This document shows, one piece after another, positions 53,918-63,251 of a DNA stretch of 64,000 bases. Below the pieces are notes generated by a model, which was not told the DNA's origin, did not search any database, and saw only the letters and a program-made list of their open reading frames with translations. Made by a program: the position numbers and the translations under genes. Position 1 is the first letter of the stretch, and each line of letters begins with the position of its first letter. The DNA comes from Micavibrio aeruginosavorus ARL-13 (GTDB lineage: Bacteria > Pseudomonadota > Alphaproteobacteria > Micavibrionales > Micavibrionaceae), in the NCBI RefSeq assembly GCF_000226315.1, contig NC_016026.1, forward strand, positions 1,364,001-1,428,000. The letters run 5' to 3'.

Positions 53918-55295
53918 GCAACCCGCAGCCAAAATCGGTCAGCGTATCATCGCGCGCACCCATAATGACCAGACGGTCCCCCGGTTTCGCCAGCGACAGC
54001 ATCAGCGCCCCGGCATCGTCCCGGTTGTTGCAAAACCGTGCATCAACACCGCGCCCGACCATATCGCCAATTAAGTCAGCGGATGAAATATTCCGGTTCA
54101 CCGTGCCACCGGCATAAAAAATCTCCGGCATAATCACAACATCGCCATCCCGCGTTCCGGCGGCAAAGGCGCTGACGATCCCGTCGCGCATCATCTTCAT
54201 CGGGCCAAACCCGTGCGGCTGGAACATCACAATCACGCGCCCCGGATGATCGGCCAGTGTGGCCAGCGACGCCGCAATCTTATCCGGATTGTGACCGAAA
54301 TCATCAATTACGGTCACGCCGTTTTCGGTGCCCAGCACCTCCATCCGGCGGCGAATACCGGAAAATTTCGACAAGGCCGCAACCGCATTGGCAAAATCCA
54401 GCCCCAACGCCCGCGCGACCCCCAGGGCCGCCAGCGCGTTCGACACGTTGTGCCGGCCCGGAACCTTCATATTGCAATGATACGCGGCCCCATCGGAATG
54501 CACATCAAACGCCACGCCCCCTGCGGTTGGCGTCACATTGCGCGCCACGATCATCGCGGCATCATTATCAATACCCACCGTCACCGTATTTGGATTCACC
54601 CCGGCCATCGCGGCGGCATGGGTGTCGTCCAGATTGACCACAGCCCCATCCCGCGCACGGGTCAGGAAATCATGGAACAACGGTTCTAATTCCGCGATAG
54701 GCTTATGATCCAGTGTGATGTTATTCAAAACGGCTACAGCGGGTTGATACAGGGCAATAGACCCGTCGCTTTCATCCATTTCGGCGGCGAACAAATCGCC
54801 CGAACCGGCGACGGCGTTGCCCATCAGGCTGTTCGGATGCCCGACAAAATCCGGCATAATCCCGCCATTGAAAATGGTCGGCCCCTGGCCCATTTCATGC
54901 AGCATAAAACCGGTCATGCCCGTGGTCGTCGTCTTGCCACTGGTCCCGGCCAATCCAATACCGCGCGCGGCATTGAACAATTCGGCCAGCACCTCGGCCC
55001 GTTTTTTAATCACAACGCCCTGCGCCTTGGCCGCCTGAACATCCGGGATGGTATCTTCCACCGCACTGGACACGACCAGAACATCCACATCGGATGTCAC
55101 GCCAGACCCATCCTGCGGGCACAACGTAATGCCTGCATCGGTCAGGGTTTTGGCCTTATCGGGACTTTTCCCCTGGTCAAACCCGCGATCCGATCCGGAT
55201 ACACGATGCCCGTGGCCACGCACAAGGTCGGCCAGCGGTGCCATGCCGCTGCCGCCGATCCCAACAAAGAAATAATGAAGCGGTTTATGGGTCAC
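53868..55295 (-). CDS. MurC/Mpl-like Mur ligase
   Basis: ATP-dependent amino acid or peptide ligase acting on UDP-MurNAc, 475 residues. N-terminal Rossmann-like HYFFVGIGGSGMAPLADLV, central Walker loop GLAGTSGKTTTTGM (about residues 114-127), DESDGSIALY and C-terminal VIDDFGHNPDKIAASL. It is separate from any dcw cluster, so it may be Mpl, the ligase that reattaches recycled tripeptide, rather than biosynthetic MurC; the sequence alone does not settle this. A convergent NlpC/P60 peptidase supports recycling. A lipoprotein gene lies 11 bases upstream on the same strand. Confidence 0.85.
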   Translation of the reverse strand: MTHKPLHYFFVGIGGSGMAPLADLVRGHGHRVSGSDRGFDQGKSPDKAKTLTDAGITLCPQDGSGVTSDVDVLVVSSAVEDTIPDVQAAKAQGVVIKKRAEVLAELFNAARGIGLAGTSGKTTTTGMTGFMLHEMGQGPTIFNGGIMPDFVGHPNSLMGNAVAGSGDLFAAEMDESDGSIALYQPAVAVLNNITLDHKPIAELEPLFHDFLTRARDGAVVNLDDTHAAAMAGVNPNTVTVGIDNDAAMIVARNVTPTAGGVAFDVHSDGAAYHCNMKVPGRHNVSNALAALGVARALGLDFANAVAALSKFSGIRRRMEVLGTENGVTVIDDFGHNPDKIAASLATLADHPGRVIVMFQPHGFGPMKMMRDGIVSAFAAGTRDGDVVIMPEIFYAGGTVNRNISSADLIGDMVGRGVDARFCNNRDDAGALMLSLAKPGDRLVIMGARDDTLTDFGCGLLKALRPAPKAANGVQP

Positions 55296-55306
55296 GATGG
55301 TTTAAA

Positions 55307-56140
55307 TCAAAACGATCCAGGGTTGGCTTGTCGCGTCAAACTGTCCGCCGATGGTGTTGACGGTGCGGATGATGGCGCGCGGGCCGGCGTGCTGGCAACA
55401 CCGCCGGATGTGGTCGCGTCACTGGTGCTTGACCCACCAACAAATTCCGCAGGCGGCGTTCCGTATTCCGGTGATGCCGTCATGACTTGCGCATGGTCCG
55501 GCACACGGGCGGCCATGGACCCTTCCGGTGCAACAACCTTGCCGCCGACGCTCTTCATACCACTCTCATCAGACGTCGTAAATTCACCCAGGCTTTCTTC
55601 CCCACCTTCACGACGCTCCAAGGTCGGGATCGGCGTTGTGTAATCGCTGATCAACACGGCCCGGCCCGGACGAAACTCCTCCAACCCGATCAGGCCGGGG
55701 TTCTGGCTCAGGACACGTTGATATTCAGGCAAAGGCATCGGCTGGGCCGGAACGCCGCTGAAATCAACCGTAATGACATTTGGGAAAGCATGGGCCGCCC
55801 CGGATGCCACATCCCATGCCACGCCGGGGACAAATCCGTTGCTGAAGTTGGCCGCGATCATATCACTAACCTCGGGCTCAATCGTCGCAACACGTTCACG
55901 GTTGCCGGTCGCTATGCAACGCAAATTGATCGGCTTGCGCGTCTTTTGAATGCGGACCGTGTTTGGGGCGTAGATTTTATAATTATAGTCGTCGTTTTTG
56001 AAATGGCACAACGCCGTGTCGGCACCGACAACCCGGAACTCCACCTCCTGCGACGAATCCTCAATCGCCGTGGCACACCCGGCCAGCAGAGCGACAGAAA
56101 CAGCGGCAATGGATACAGCGTTAAGCAAGCGACGGGTCAT
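55307..56140 (-). CDS. Hypothetical lipoprotein
   Basis: A 277-residue lipoprotein: signal peptide with lipobox LLAGC (Cys22). The first half is a compact domain with paired cysteines (DTALCHFKNDDYNYKIYAP; INLRCIATGN), and a Gly/Ala-rich segment (FVPGVAWDVASGAAHAFPN) that resembles the membrane-associating part of some surface lipoproteins. The last 100 residues are disordered, rich in Ser, Thr, Pro and Ala. It precedes the Mur ligase gene by 11 bases. Function unknown. Confidence 0.8.
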   Translation of the reverse strand: MTRRLLNAVSIAAVSVALLAGCATAIEDSSQEVEFRVVGADTALCHFKNDDYNYKIYAPNTVRIQKTRKPINLRCIATGNRERVATIEPEVSDMIAANFSNGFVPGVAWDVASGAAHAFPNVITVDFSGVPAQPMPLPEYQRVLSQNPGLIGLEEFRPGRAVLISDYTTPIPTLERREGGEESLGEFTTSDESGMKSVGGKVVAPEGSMAARVPDHAQVMTASPEYGTPPAEFVGGSSTSDATTSGGVASTPARAPSSAPSTPSADSLTRQANPGSF

Positions 56141-56349
56141 ACCGGCATCATCCTGAAAAAAACATGGTCAAAACGGCGAAAACGCGGGGGAATCCCCGCA
56201 ACAAGGACATAACCCCAACAGGTTAATGGAATTCCCCAGCCATGACAATCTCTTACGGCATCCCGGCCCCGGGCCTTTTTCCTTGACCCCACGGTTTCCG
56301 TAACTTACGATCTTGTTATAAATATAAAAAAAATAACAGGGATGCCATC

Positions 56350-56697
56350 ATGAACACCTCGACACAGGAAACCGAAATCCTCCGCCTGTGCTGTCGCTTT
56401 ACCGAAGCGGCCTGCGATAAGATTGACGCCATGGGCGTTCGGGTTCCCGACAAAGATTGGGTTGAATTTCAACGCGCCGTAGCCCCGTTCATTGCCCAGC
56501 GCAAAATTCCGGTTGAACATCTGATGGGGGCCATCGATTCCCTCGTCCCACTATGCCGCAGGATTTTTGGTCCCAAGGAACTGGCCACCATGGTTCCCGA
56601 TGGGCTGAAAACCCAAGACGCCATCAATATTCTCACCGCGCACAAGGCCCATAACCTGGCCCGCCTGTGTGGTGTAAAACCCGCGTTCCCGTTTTAA
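56350..56697 (+). CDS. Small hypothetical protein
   Basis: A 115-residue, probably helical cytoplasmic protein of unknown function with four cysteines. The ATG at 56350 follows CAGGGA at 8 bases. It is followed after 33 bases by another small gene on the same strand, so they may be cotranscribed. Confidence 0.65.
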   Translation: MNTSTQETEILRLCCRFTEAACDKIDAMGVRVPDKDWVEFQRAVAPFIAQRKIPVEHLMGAIDSLVPLCRRIFGPKELATMVPDGLKTQDAINILTAHKAHNLARLCGVKPAFPF

Positions 56698-56730
56698 TCC
56701 ACCCCCAGCGCCCTGACAGGAAACTCCCGT

Positions 56731-57042
56731 ATGAAACAGAAAAAATCATCGACCGTATCCGCCAAACAAGCCATCGCCGCCCTGACCGCCGTGGGCTACG
56801 GCACCCGCCCGCTGGATGAAAACCATCGCATCCGCCCGACGGAACGCGCCAATTACCAAAAAAACCCGGGGATTGATCTGTCTGGAAGCGGCAAATCCAT
56901 CAACCTGTACTTCAACGGCAGCGCCGATGAGGGCCGCGCCCCCAAGGTCTTCGTCCCGGCCAAGGGCATGTTGTCCATCGGTCAGGCCGAAACACTGGAA
57001 AAACAGGCCAAGATCAAATTTGACGATTTCAAACAGCACTAA
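56731..57042 (+). CDS. Small basic hypothetical protein
   Basis: A 103-residue Lys-rich protein of unknown function (MKQKKSSTVSAKQAIAAL; GIDLSGSGKSINLYFNGSAD). No signal peptide or membrane segment. The ribosome binding site is CAGGAAA, and a clear terminator follows, which supports a real gene. Confidence 0.7.
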   Translation: MKQKKSSTVSAKQAIAALTAVGYGTRPLDENHRIRPTERANYQKNPGIDLSGSGKSINLYFNGSADEGRAPKVFVPAKGMLSIGQAETLEKQAKIKFDDFKQH

Positions 57043-57044
57043 AC

Positions 57045-57076
57045 GAAAAACGGAGCCTGTAAGGCTCCGTTTTTTA
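57045..57076 (+). terminator. Intrinsic terminator
   Basis: AAACGGAGCC pairs with GGCTCCGTTT around TGTAA and is followed by TTTATT, just beyond the gene ending at 57042. Confidence 0.9.
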
Positions 57077-57096
57077 TTCTGGCTCCATAAAACGCC

Positions 57097-57636
57097 TTAC
57101 CGCGGCTGGCGACGCGCCGGGGTCACGGCACGGGCGGCATCCAGACGGTCGCGATAGGACTTAACCAAAACATCCCCCATCAGGACCGGGCCGTCTTCAT
57201 GCACAACTCCATCAACGAACGCCCCCATCAAACTTCCATCCAAAGCCCGGCGCAAACGCACCAGATCGCCCACACGGCGGTGCTGTAACACCAGCTGAAC
57301 CACAGGGCCGATAACCTGCCCCGGCACAGCCAGTTGCAGAGACTCATGCCCTTGGATCATTCGGCATACATCGATAAACCGCCCCAAGCTTCTTTGCGCA
57401 TCTTCGGACAATGTTGCCTTGGACAGGCTGGGCACAATATCGCGGACCAGACGTTCAGACAGCGTTTTGACCATCTGCGGGGTTACAACGCTTTTGATCC
57501 GCCCATATTCATGGGCCAGACTCATCAGCCGCATAAACTCATCCGTATCATTGTTGGTCATGGCCGATGCCGCATACATGCGGTTAATTCCGGACAGGCA
57601 GTTGAATTGGTGAATAGCATTGAACAGACGGTTCAT
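57097..57636 (-). CDS. Hypothetical protein, clpB-linked family member 1
   Basis: A 179-residue cytoplasmic protein. Its N terminus matches the next gene upstream: AIHQFNCLSGINRMYAASAM versus AIDHFNCLSGINRLRALSAA, followed in both by NDxDxF, an Ala...Gly stretch and PQMV. The ATG at 57636 follows AAGGA at 8 bases; the frame extends to 57699 without similarity. The second half (VVQLVLQHRRVGDLVRLRRA) has no counterpart in the shorter paralogue. Function unknown. Confidence 0.75.
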   Translation of the reverse strand: MNRLFNAIHQFNCLSGINRMYAASAMTNNDTDEFMRLMSLAHEYGRIKSVVTPQMVKTLSERLVRDIVPSLSKATLSEDAQRSLGRFIDVCRMIQGHESLQLAVPGQVIGPVVQLVLQHRRVGDLVRLRRALDGSLMGAFVDGVVHEDGPVLMGDVLVKSYRDRLDAARAVTPARRQPR

Positions 57637-57716
57637 GGCGGTTTCCTTACCCAGATAAAAAGATGGCGGACCATAAGCCCGCCATTGATGATATGTCAAA
57701 TATAAAAGAGGGTGTT

Positions 57717-58106
57717 TTATCGCTGTGGCGCCGTTTTTTGCAGGCTGGCCGCAACAACGCTCCCCACGCGCTCTATCCCTGCGGACGCAGAGGACAACGC
57801 CGCCTCCAGATCGGACGTGCCGCTGACCACCTGACGCAGGGATGCAAATTGCTGGAACGCCTTGCCCACATCCGGCGCGGATCGATCCCCGAACATGGCG
57901 TTCAGGGCGTTACACCCAATCTTCGTCGAAACCGACCGCACCATCTGCGGGTTCAGAACAACATCCACCCAGCCACAACGCCGGGCCGTTTGGGCAATGT
58001 TCAGGAACCCGTCCACATCGTTATCCGCCGCCGCCGACAACGCCCGCAAACGGTTGATGCCCGACAGGCAGTTGAAATGATCAATCGCGTTGGAAACATA
58101 CCCCAT
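57717..58106 (-). CDS. Hypothetical protein, clpB-linked family member 2
   Basis: A 129-residue paralogue of the 57097-57636 protein (shared FNCLSGINR block at residues 11-19 and NPQMVRSVSTK). It lies 75 bases downstream of clpB. The likely ribosome binding site GGGGTG sits in the 3' arm of the hairpin at 58113-58142, so translation may need that structure to open. Function unknown. Confidence 0.75.
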   Translation of the reverse strand: MGYVSNAIDHFNCLSGINRLRALSAAADNDVDGFLNIAQTARRCGWVDVVLNPQMVRSVSTKIGCNALNAMFGDRSAPDVGKAFQQFASLRQVVSGTSDLEAALSSASAGIERVGSVVAASLQKTAPQR

Positions 58107-58112
58107 AAGACA

Positions 58113-58142
58113 TCACCCCATTCGTTTGAAAGAATGGGGTGA
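58113..58142 (-). promoter_or_regulatory. Hairpin holding the ribosome binding site of the 57717-58106 gene
   Basis: A perfect 11-bp stem (58113-58123 with 58132-58142) follows clpB. Read on the minus strand, its 3' arm GAATGGGGTGA ends 6 bases before the next start codon and includes the Shine-Dalgarno-like GGGGTG. It could also slow or end clpB transcription, though no U-tract follows. Confidence 0.5.
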
Positions 58143-58181
58143 GCTTAAGACCTATATCCTAAATATGTCAAACTTTAAGGC

Positions 58182-60794
58182 TTACGCCGCCACCTTGGCC
58201 GGACCGGTCTTGGTGACTTTGAAATCCAGCTGATCGCCCTTGCCAACGGTCACCGCCACGGTGGACCCGTCGCGGATATCGCCCTGCAGGATCATCCCGG
58301 CCAGCGGGTTCTGCATGGTGTTCTGGATCACCCGTTTCAGCGGGCGCGCGCCATAGGCCGGATCGTACCCCTTATCGGCCAGCCACTGGATCGCCTTGGC
58401 ATCCATCTCCAGCGTGATGCGTTTATCGGCCAGAAGCTTACGCAGATACCCCAGCTGGATTTCCACGATCCCGGCCATCTGATCCCGGCCCAAACGGCGG
58501 AACAGCAGGATTTCGTCCAGACGGTTCAGGAATTCCGGGCGGAACGCCTTGCGAACGGCTTCCATCACCGGCCCGCGGACTTTCTCGACATCCTCGCCCT
58601 CTTTCTGGTTCACCAGATGGTCGGCGCCCAGGTTCGAGGTCATGATCAAAACGGTATTGGAGAAATCCACTGTCCGGCCCTGCCCATCGGTCAAACGGCC
58701 ATCATCCAGAACCTGCAGCAGGACGTTGAAAACATCCGGGTGGGCTTTCTCAACTTCGTCAAATAAAACAACCTGATACGGGCGTCTTCTAACCGCCTCG
58801 GTCAGGGCTCCGCCCTCCTCATACCCGACATAGCCGGGGGGTGCGCCAATCATGCGGGCGACCGAGTGTTTTTCCATGTATTCGGACATGTCCAACCGGA
58901 TCAGAGCCGTATCATCATCAAACAGGAATTCAGCCAACGCCTTGGTCAGCTCCGTTTTCCCAACCCCTGTGGGGCCGAGGAACAGGAACGAACCGATGGG
59001 ACGGCGTGGGTCCTGAAGACCCGCCCGTGCGCGGCGCACGGCGTTCGATACAGCGTGAACGGCGGCCTCTTGCCCAACCACACGCTCCATCAATTTTTCA
59101 TCCATTTTCAGAAGCTTATCACGCTCACCTTCAAGCATTTTATCAACGGGAATCCCGGTCCATTTGCTGACCACGGCGGCGATATCATCATCCTCAACCT
59201 GCTCCTTGATCATGGCCCCGGTGGCCCCGTTGGCTTGGGACGCCTTTTCCAGCAAACGTTCCAGTTCCGGGATACGGCCATAGAGCAACTCGGACGCTTT
59301 CTCCAGATTGCCCTCGCGCTGGGCACGTTCCAATTCGGTTCGGGCCTTATCCAGCTCCTCAGTCAAACGCTGGGCCGCGCCCAATTTGTCTTTCTCAGCC
59401 TTCCACGCCCCGGTCAAATCGGCAGACTTCTTCTCCAGCTCGGTCAGCTCAGATTCCAGCTTTTCCAGCCGATCCAAAGACGCAGAATCTTTTTCTTTTT
59501 GAAGGGCTTGGCGCTCGATCTTCAACTGAATTATCCGGCGATCCAATTCATCCACCGCTTCAGGCTTGGAATCCACCTGCATCCGCAGACGGCTGGACGC
59601 CTCATCCACCAGGTCGATCGCCTTGTCCGGCAAGAACCGATCCGTGATGTAACGATGCGACAATGTGGCCGCCGCAACGATCGCGGAATCCGTGATACGA
59701 ACCCCATGGTGCATTTCGTATTTTTCCTTTAATCCCCGTAGGATAGAGATCGTATCTTCAACCGTTGGCTCTGACACGAAAACGGGTTGGAAGCGTCGCG
59801 CCAGCGCCGCATCTTTCTCGATATGCTTGCGGTATTCATCCAGCGTGGTGGCCCCAACCATGTGCAGTTCACCCCGGGCCAGCGCGGGCTTCAGCATATT
59901 GCCCGCATCCATCGACCCCTCGGCCTTACCAGCCCCAACAACCGTGTGAAGCTCATCCAAGAACAGGATGATTTCCCCAGCGTGGGATTTAATCTCGTCC
60001 ATCACGGACTTCAGCCGCTCCTCAAATTCTCCGCGGAATTTGGCCCCGGCCAGCAAGGCCCCCAAATCCAGCGCCATCAGTCGCTTGTCCTTCAGACTTT
60101 CCGGGACATCACCATTGACGATCCGCAGGGCCAGGCCCTCGATAATGGCCGTCTTACCCACGCCCGGCTCCCCGATCAGGACCGGGTTGTTCTTGGTCCG
60201 GCGGGACAGAACCTGGATCGTGCGGCGGATCTCCTCATCCCGGCCGATAACCGGGTCTAATTTGCCCTCACGGGCCACTTCAGTCAGATCGCGGGCATAA
60301 CGGCGCAAGGCGTCGAAACCGCCCTCAGCGCTCGCCGTATCGGCCGTACGGCCCTTGCGCATGTCGTTGATCGCTTGATTAAGCTTTGCGGAATTGACAC
60401 CCGAGGCCTCAATCAACCCCGCGACATCCGCAGATCGCGCCAGCAGGAAGGCCTGCAAAATGCGCTCCGCCGTGATGAACTTGTCACCGGATTTTTCGGC
60501 CAAATTCAAACTGTTATCGAGTATTTTTGCCAGATCAGTTGAAATGCGCAAACCACCCGCGCCACCACCCGTTACCGACGGGATTTTGGCCAGCGCACCC
60601 TCAACATCGCGCATCAAGCGGTTCACATCACCGCCCGCCGCACCGATCAGGCGTTGGACCATACCGTCCTCATCCTGCAACATCACCTTCAACAGATGCT
60701 CCGGCTCCAGCGACTGATGATCCGACCGCATGGCCAGCGTCTGGGCCTTCTGCAGGAAAGAGCGCGTTTTTTCGGTAAATTTTTCAAAATCCAT
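58182..60794 (-). CDS. clpB: ATP-dependent chaperone ClpB
   Basis: Hexameric disaggregase working with DnaK. The 870-residue protein has the N-terminal Clp repeat domain, NBD1 with Walker [14 protein letters not shown] (about residue 205), the coiled-coil middle domain (about 400-530, rich in Glu/Lys), and NBD2 with [14 protein letters not shown] (about 607). The pore loop region [15 protein letters not shown] is present. The ATG is at 60794. Part of the conserved alphaproteobacterial prfA-prmC-DUF4167-clpB order. Heat-shock control is usual; no clear sigma-32 site was found upstream. Confidence 0.98.
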   Translation of the reverse strand: MDFEKFTEKTRSFLQKAQTLAMRSDHQSLEPEHLLKVMLQDEDGMVQRLIGAAGGDVNRLMRDVEGALAKIPSVTGGGAGGLRISTDLAKILDNSLNLAEKSGDKFITAERILQAFLLARSADVAGLIEASGVNSAKLNQAINDMRKGRTADTASAEGGFDALRRYARDLTEVAREGKLDPVIGRDEEIRRTIQVLSRRTKNNPVLIGEPGVGKTAIIEGLALRIVNGDVPESLKDKRLMALDLGALLAGAKFRGEFEERLKSVMDEIKSHAGEIILFLDELHTVVGAGKAEGSMDAGNMLKPALARGELHMVGATTLDEYRKHIEKDAALARRFQPVFVSEPTVEDTISILRGLKEKYEMHHGVRITDSAIVAAATLSHRYITDRFLPDKAIDLVDEASSRLRMQVDSKPEAVDELDRRIIQLKIERQALQKEKDSASLDRLEKLESELTELEKKSADLTGAWKAEKDKLGAAQRLTEELDKARTELERAQREGNLEKASELLYGRIPELERLLEKASQANGATGAMIKEQVEDDDIAAVVSKWTGIPVDKMLEGERDKLLKMDEKLMERVVGQEAAVHAVSNAVRRARAGLQDPRRPIGSFLFLGPTGVGKTELTKALAEFLFDDDTALIRLDMSEYMEKHSVARMIGAPPGYVGYEEGGALTEAVRRRPYQVVLFDEVEKAHPDVFNVLLQVLDDGRLTDGQGRTVDFSNTVLIMTSNLGADHLVNQKEGEDVEKVRGPVMEAVRKAFRPEFLNRLDEILLFRRLGRDQMAGIVEIQLGYLRKLLADKRITLEMDAKAIQWLADKGYDPAYGARPLKRVIQNTMQNPLAGMILQGDIRDGSTVAVTVGKGDQLDFKVTKTGPAKVAA

Positions 60795-60950
60795 GGGCGT
60801 AAAACCGATCCGAACAGGTTGATTTTAATGAAGAATACGCAGAGGGGAGCCCCTGTGGGGGCCATACAGTTTAGATGGTGAAAACAGCTCCAAAAATCAA
60901 GAGGTCTCCATAGGCCATTATACCCCAATCGGCCCAACAACCCCACATCC

Positions 60951-61016
60951 GTCATTCCGGCGAAGGCCGGAATCCAGTGGATAGACCGCATGGATTCCGG
61001 CCTTCGCCGGAATGAC
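60951..61016. repeat. Dispersed palindromic repeat, copy 7 (perfect)
   Basis: Two 26-base arms (60951-60976 and 60991-61016) are perfect reverse complements around 14 bases, and each arm folds on itself through CCGGC-GAAG-GCCGG or CCGGC-CTTC-GCCGG. This is the least decayed copy. Confidence 0.95.
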
Positions 61017-61030
61017 GGGCAAAAGAAACG

Positions 61031-61060
61031 AAAAACGGACCGCATTGCGATCCGTTTTTT
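61031..61060 (-). terminator. Intrinsic terminator after the DUF4167 gene
   Basis: On the minus strand AACGGA-CGC pairs with GCG-TCCGTT (one mismatch), followed by TTTTTCGTTTCTTTT. Confidence 0.8.
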
Positions 61061-61104
61061 CATTTTATTAACAACACGATAAACAGTATTGTTAAAGTGA
61101 AATA

Positions 61105-61572
61105 TTAAGCATCAGCCAGTTCTGAACCAACATCGACACGAGCCCCAACAATGCTGCTCGGCAAGCCCAGATCGGCCTCTTGGGCTTTCGCCTGGTGGCG
61201 CGGCTGGATGGTCGGCTGCGGCTGGGCGGACAGATCAACGGCGTCCATGCTTTGTGCTTCGTTCACAACCGGGGCGTAATCGTTCCAGCTGCTGATGATG
61301 CGTTGATAATGTTCGGCGTGTTGCAGATAGCTTTCGGCCAGAACCCGGTCACCCATCGCGTTGGCATCCTTGGCCAGCGTCTGGTACTTCTCCACGATCT
61401 GGTGCGCGGTGCCGCGAATGCGCACTTCCGGCCCATTGCTGTCAAAAACCTGCATCCGGTTCGGGGCGCGGCCATGGCCACCGCCATTACCACGGTTATT
61501 ATGACCGCGATGACCGCCACCATTGCCATTGTTGTTATTGCGGGAGCGTCTGCCAGCGTTGCCGTGTCTCAT
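61105..61572 (-). CDS. DUF4167 protein
   Basis: A 155-residue protein of the alphaproteobacterial DUF4167 family: an Arg/Asn/Gly-rich N terminus (RRSRNNNNGNGGGHRGHNNR), then the family domain (PEVRIRGTAHQIVEKYQTLA and AESYLQHAEHYQRIISSWN, about residues 47-95). Likely RNA-binding through the basic RGG-like tail; function otherwise unknown. Its position between prmC and clpB is the usual one. Confidence 0.93.
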   Translation of the reverse strand: MRHGNAGRRSRNNNNGNGGGHRGHNNRGNGGGHGRAPNRMQVFDSNGPEVRIRGTAHQIVEKYQTLAKDANAMGDRVLAESYLQHAEHYQRIISSWNDYAPVVNEAQSMDAVDLSAQPQPTIQPRHQAKAQEADLGLPSSIVGARVDVGSELADA

Positions 61573-61780
61573 AAAGTACCTGCGTCCTTCTTAACCCGTT
61601 GATTCGGTTATACGTACATCGTATCTGATTCACATACACCTGACCAGACCGGAGCGTTGCGAAACACCCCGTTTTGAAAAACGATGTTTCGATTCCGTCA
61701 AACTGACCCGTGTTCTTGTGAACTGTTGTAAGTGTACAGGGGGGCTTGAATCCGCCACAAGGCGGGCGCACAAGCTTTTT

Positions 61781-62635
61781 TTATTTATCCCCATACGAGA
61801 TTTCCACAACCCGCGGAATTCCGCCCAAATCGGCCCATACCCGGCCCCGAGTCGCGCCAATATTTTCAACGAGTCGCGTGATGTCCTTTAACTGATTTAT
61901 GCCAATTTCCCACAGCATCACGCCGCCGGGTTTTAAGCGCGATTTTCCTTGTTCAAGGATCATCCGATAGGCATCCAACCCATCATTTCCCCCATCCAAG
62001 GCCAGAATCGGGTCGAATCTGCGGACATTTTCATCCAATGATTCGATATCCTTAGAGGGAATATAGGGCGGATTCGACACAATCAGGTCAAAACGATCAT
62101 CAATTCCATCGGCCCAGCGCGTGTGCACCACCTGAATCCGGTCCGCCACCCCATTATTCGCAGCATTCAACCGGGCCGTATCCACCGCCCCGATGGCCAA
62201 ATCGGTCGCAATCCCGGCCGCGCCCGGCCATTCGGCCAGCAATGTGATGATAATACACCCGGTTCCCGTACCGATATCCAGAATCCGCTTTGGCGGCTCC
62301 TGCCCCTTGAAACATTCCAGCGCGGCCTCAATCAATGTTTCGGTATCGGCGCGCGGGTCCAGCGTATCCGGCGACAGGACAAAATCCCGCCCCCAAAATT
62401 CACGACTGCCCAGAATCCGGGATGGCGGTTCCCCCGCCAGACGACGGGCGACCATAGCCTCCAACCGATCCAGATCAGCCTGTGGATAAGTCTGTGCAGA
62501 ACCTGTGATCAAATCCGCATCCGACACCCCCAGCGCCGCCTTGACCAGAATACGCGCCTCCAACCCCGGGTTTTCAACCCCGGCGGCCCGGAAACGGGTC
62601 TGGATATCTTTGTAGAGAGGAACTAGCGTTTGCAT
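61781..62635 (-). CDS. prmC: Peptide chain release factor N5-glutamine methyltransferase
   Basis: Methylates the glutamine of the GGQ motif in release factors RF1 and RF2, using SAM. The 284-residue protein has RILDIGTGTGCIIITLL (SAM motif I, about residue 115) and the catalytic LIVSNPPYIPS (NPPY). N-terminal LEARILVKAALG fits the family. It would act on the prfA product encoded just upstream. Its ATG overlaps by 13 bases the 3' end of the small membrane protein gene, which stands between prfA and prmC. Confidence 0.97.
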   Translation of the reverse strand: MQTLVPLYKDIQTRFRAAGVENPGLEARILVKAALGVSDADLITGSAQTYPQADLDRLEAMVARRLAGEPPSRILGSREFWGRDFVLSPDTLDPRADTETLIEAALECFKGQEPPKRILDIGTGTGCIIITLLAEWPGAAGIATDLAIGAVDTARLNAANNGVADRIQVVHTRWADGIDDRFDLIVSNPPYIPSKDIESLDENVRRFDPILALDGGNDGLDAYRMILEQGKSRLKPGGVMLWEIGINQLKDITRLVENIGATRGRVWADLGGIPRVVEISYGDK

Positions 62636-63192
62636 TCACATTCGCATTTACAACGATGTGGCGGCGGTGGCGGTGCCTTGGGCGGCGTCCGGGGCCGGCC
62701 CGTCGCCCGGATAAGCTTACCTCTGGCATCATTTTCGGCGTCTTCGCGCGAAATGGGACGCCAGTCAAAAACCCGCCCCGCACCATAAGTCGCCGCCGCG
62801 AGTAGAAACAACCAGACAGCAGGCTCCTTCTCACGCTCTGGCAAGGAATACAGCCCCACAGAAGCCACCGCTGCGAAAACCACACTGGCAACCACAGTTT
62901 TCAAACGGCGCTTCTTGCTCCTGACCGCGCGGCCAAAACGGTCGCTCAGGTCGTGTTCAGAATACCCTGCCGCCTCAAGAAGCGCGGGCTCACACCCCAG
63001 CGCGCTGGCTGTATCCTTGAGCAAGGCTTTGCGGTGCAGTTGTTCCGGCGTATCCGGCTTAATATGGACGATGATGCAATCTTCAGCCGGGGGGGCGATT
63101 TCGACCTGAATGGTTGGCAAAACCCCCGGGTTCCCGCCCGTTTTGCGGGCTGGTTCGTCCAGTTTGGTGGGCTTGTTTTGCTTATCCGTCAT
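62623..63192 (-). CDS. Small membrane protein with cysteine-rich tail
   Basis: A 189-residue protein of unknown function. The N-terminal half is cytoplasmic and charged; two hydrophobic segments (about residues 99-115, VVASVVFAAVASVGLY, and 126-141, VWLFLLAAATYGAGRV) form a hairpin in the inner membrane. The C terminus is Pro-rich and ends HRCKCECECKR, with four alternating cysteines. Gene order places it between prfA and prmC, normally adjacent, and it overlaps the prmC start by 13 bases. Confidence 0.75.
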   Translation of the reverse strand: MTDKQNKPTKLDEPARKTGGNPGVLPTIQVEIAPPAEDCIIVHIKPDTPEQLHRKALLKDTASALGCEPALLEAAGYSEHDLSDRFGRAVRSKKRRLKTVVASVVFAAVASVGLYSLPEREKEPAVWLFLLAAATYGAGRVFDWRPISREDAENDARGKLIRATGRPRTPPKAPPPPPHRCKCECECKR

Positions 63193-63251
63193 GACAATCC
63201 CCTGCTTCTATAGAATGGTGTTTTATAGAAAATAAAGGGGCACGCTGTCAA

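Larger units (their letters stand above)
60795..61104. other. 310-bp intergenic region upstream of clpB
   Basis: Holds repeat copy 7 (60951-61016) and the terminator of the DUF4167 gene (61031-61060). The clpB promoter should lie between 60795 and 60950; nothing there matches a clear consensus. Confidence 0.7.
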
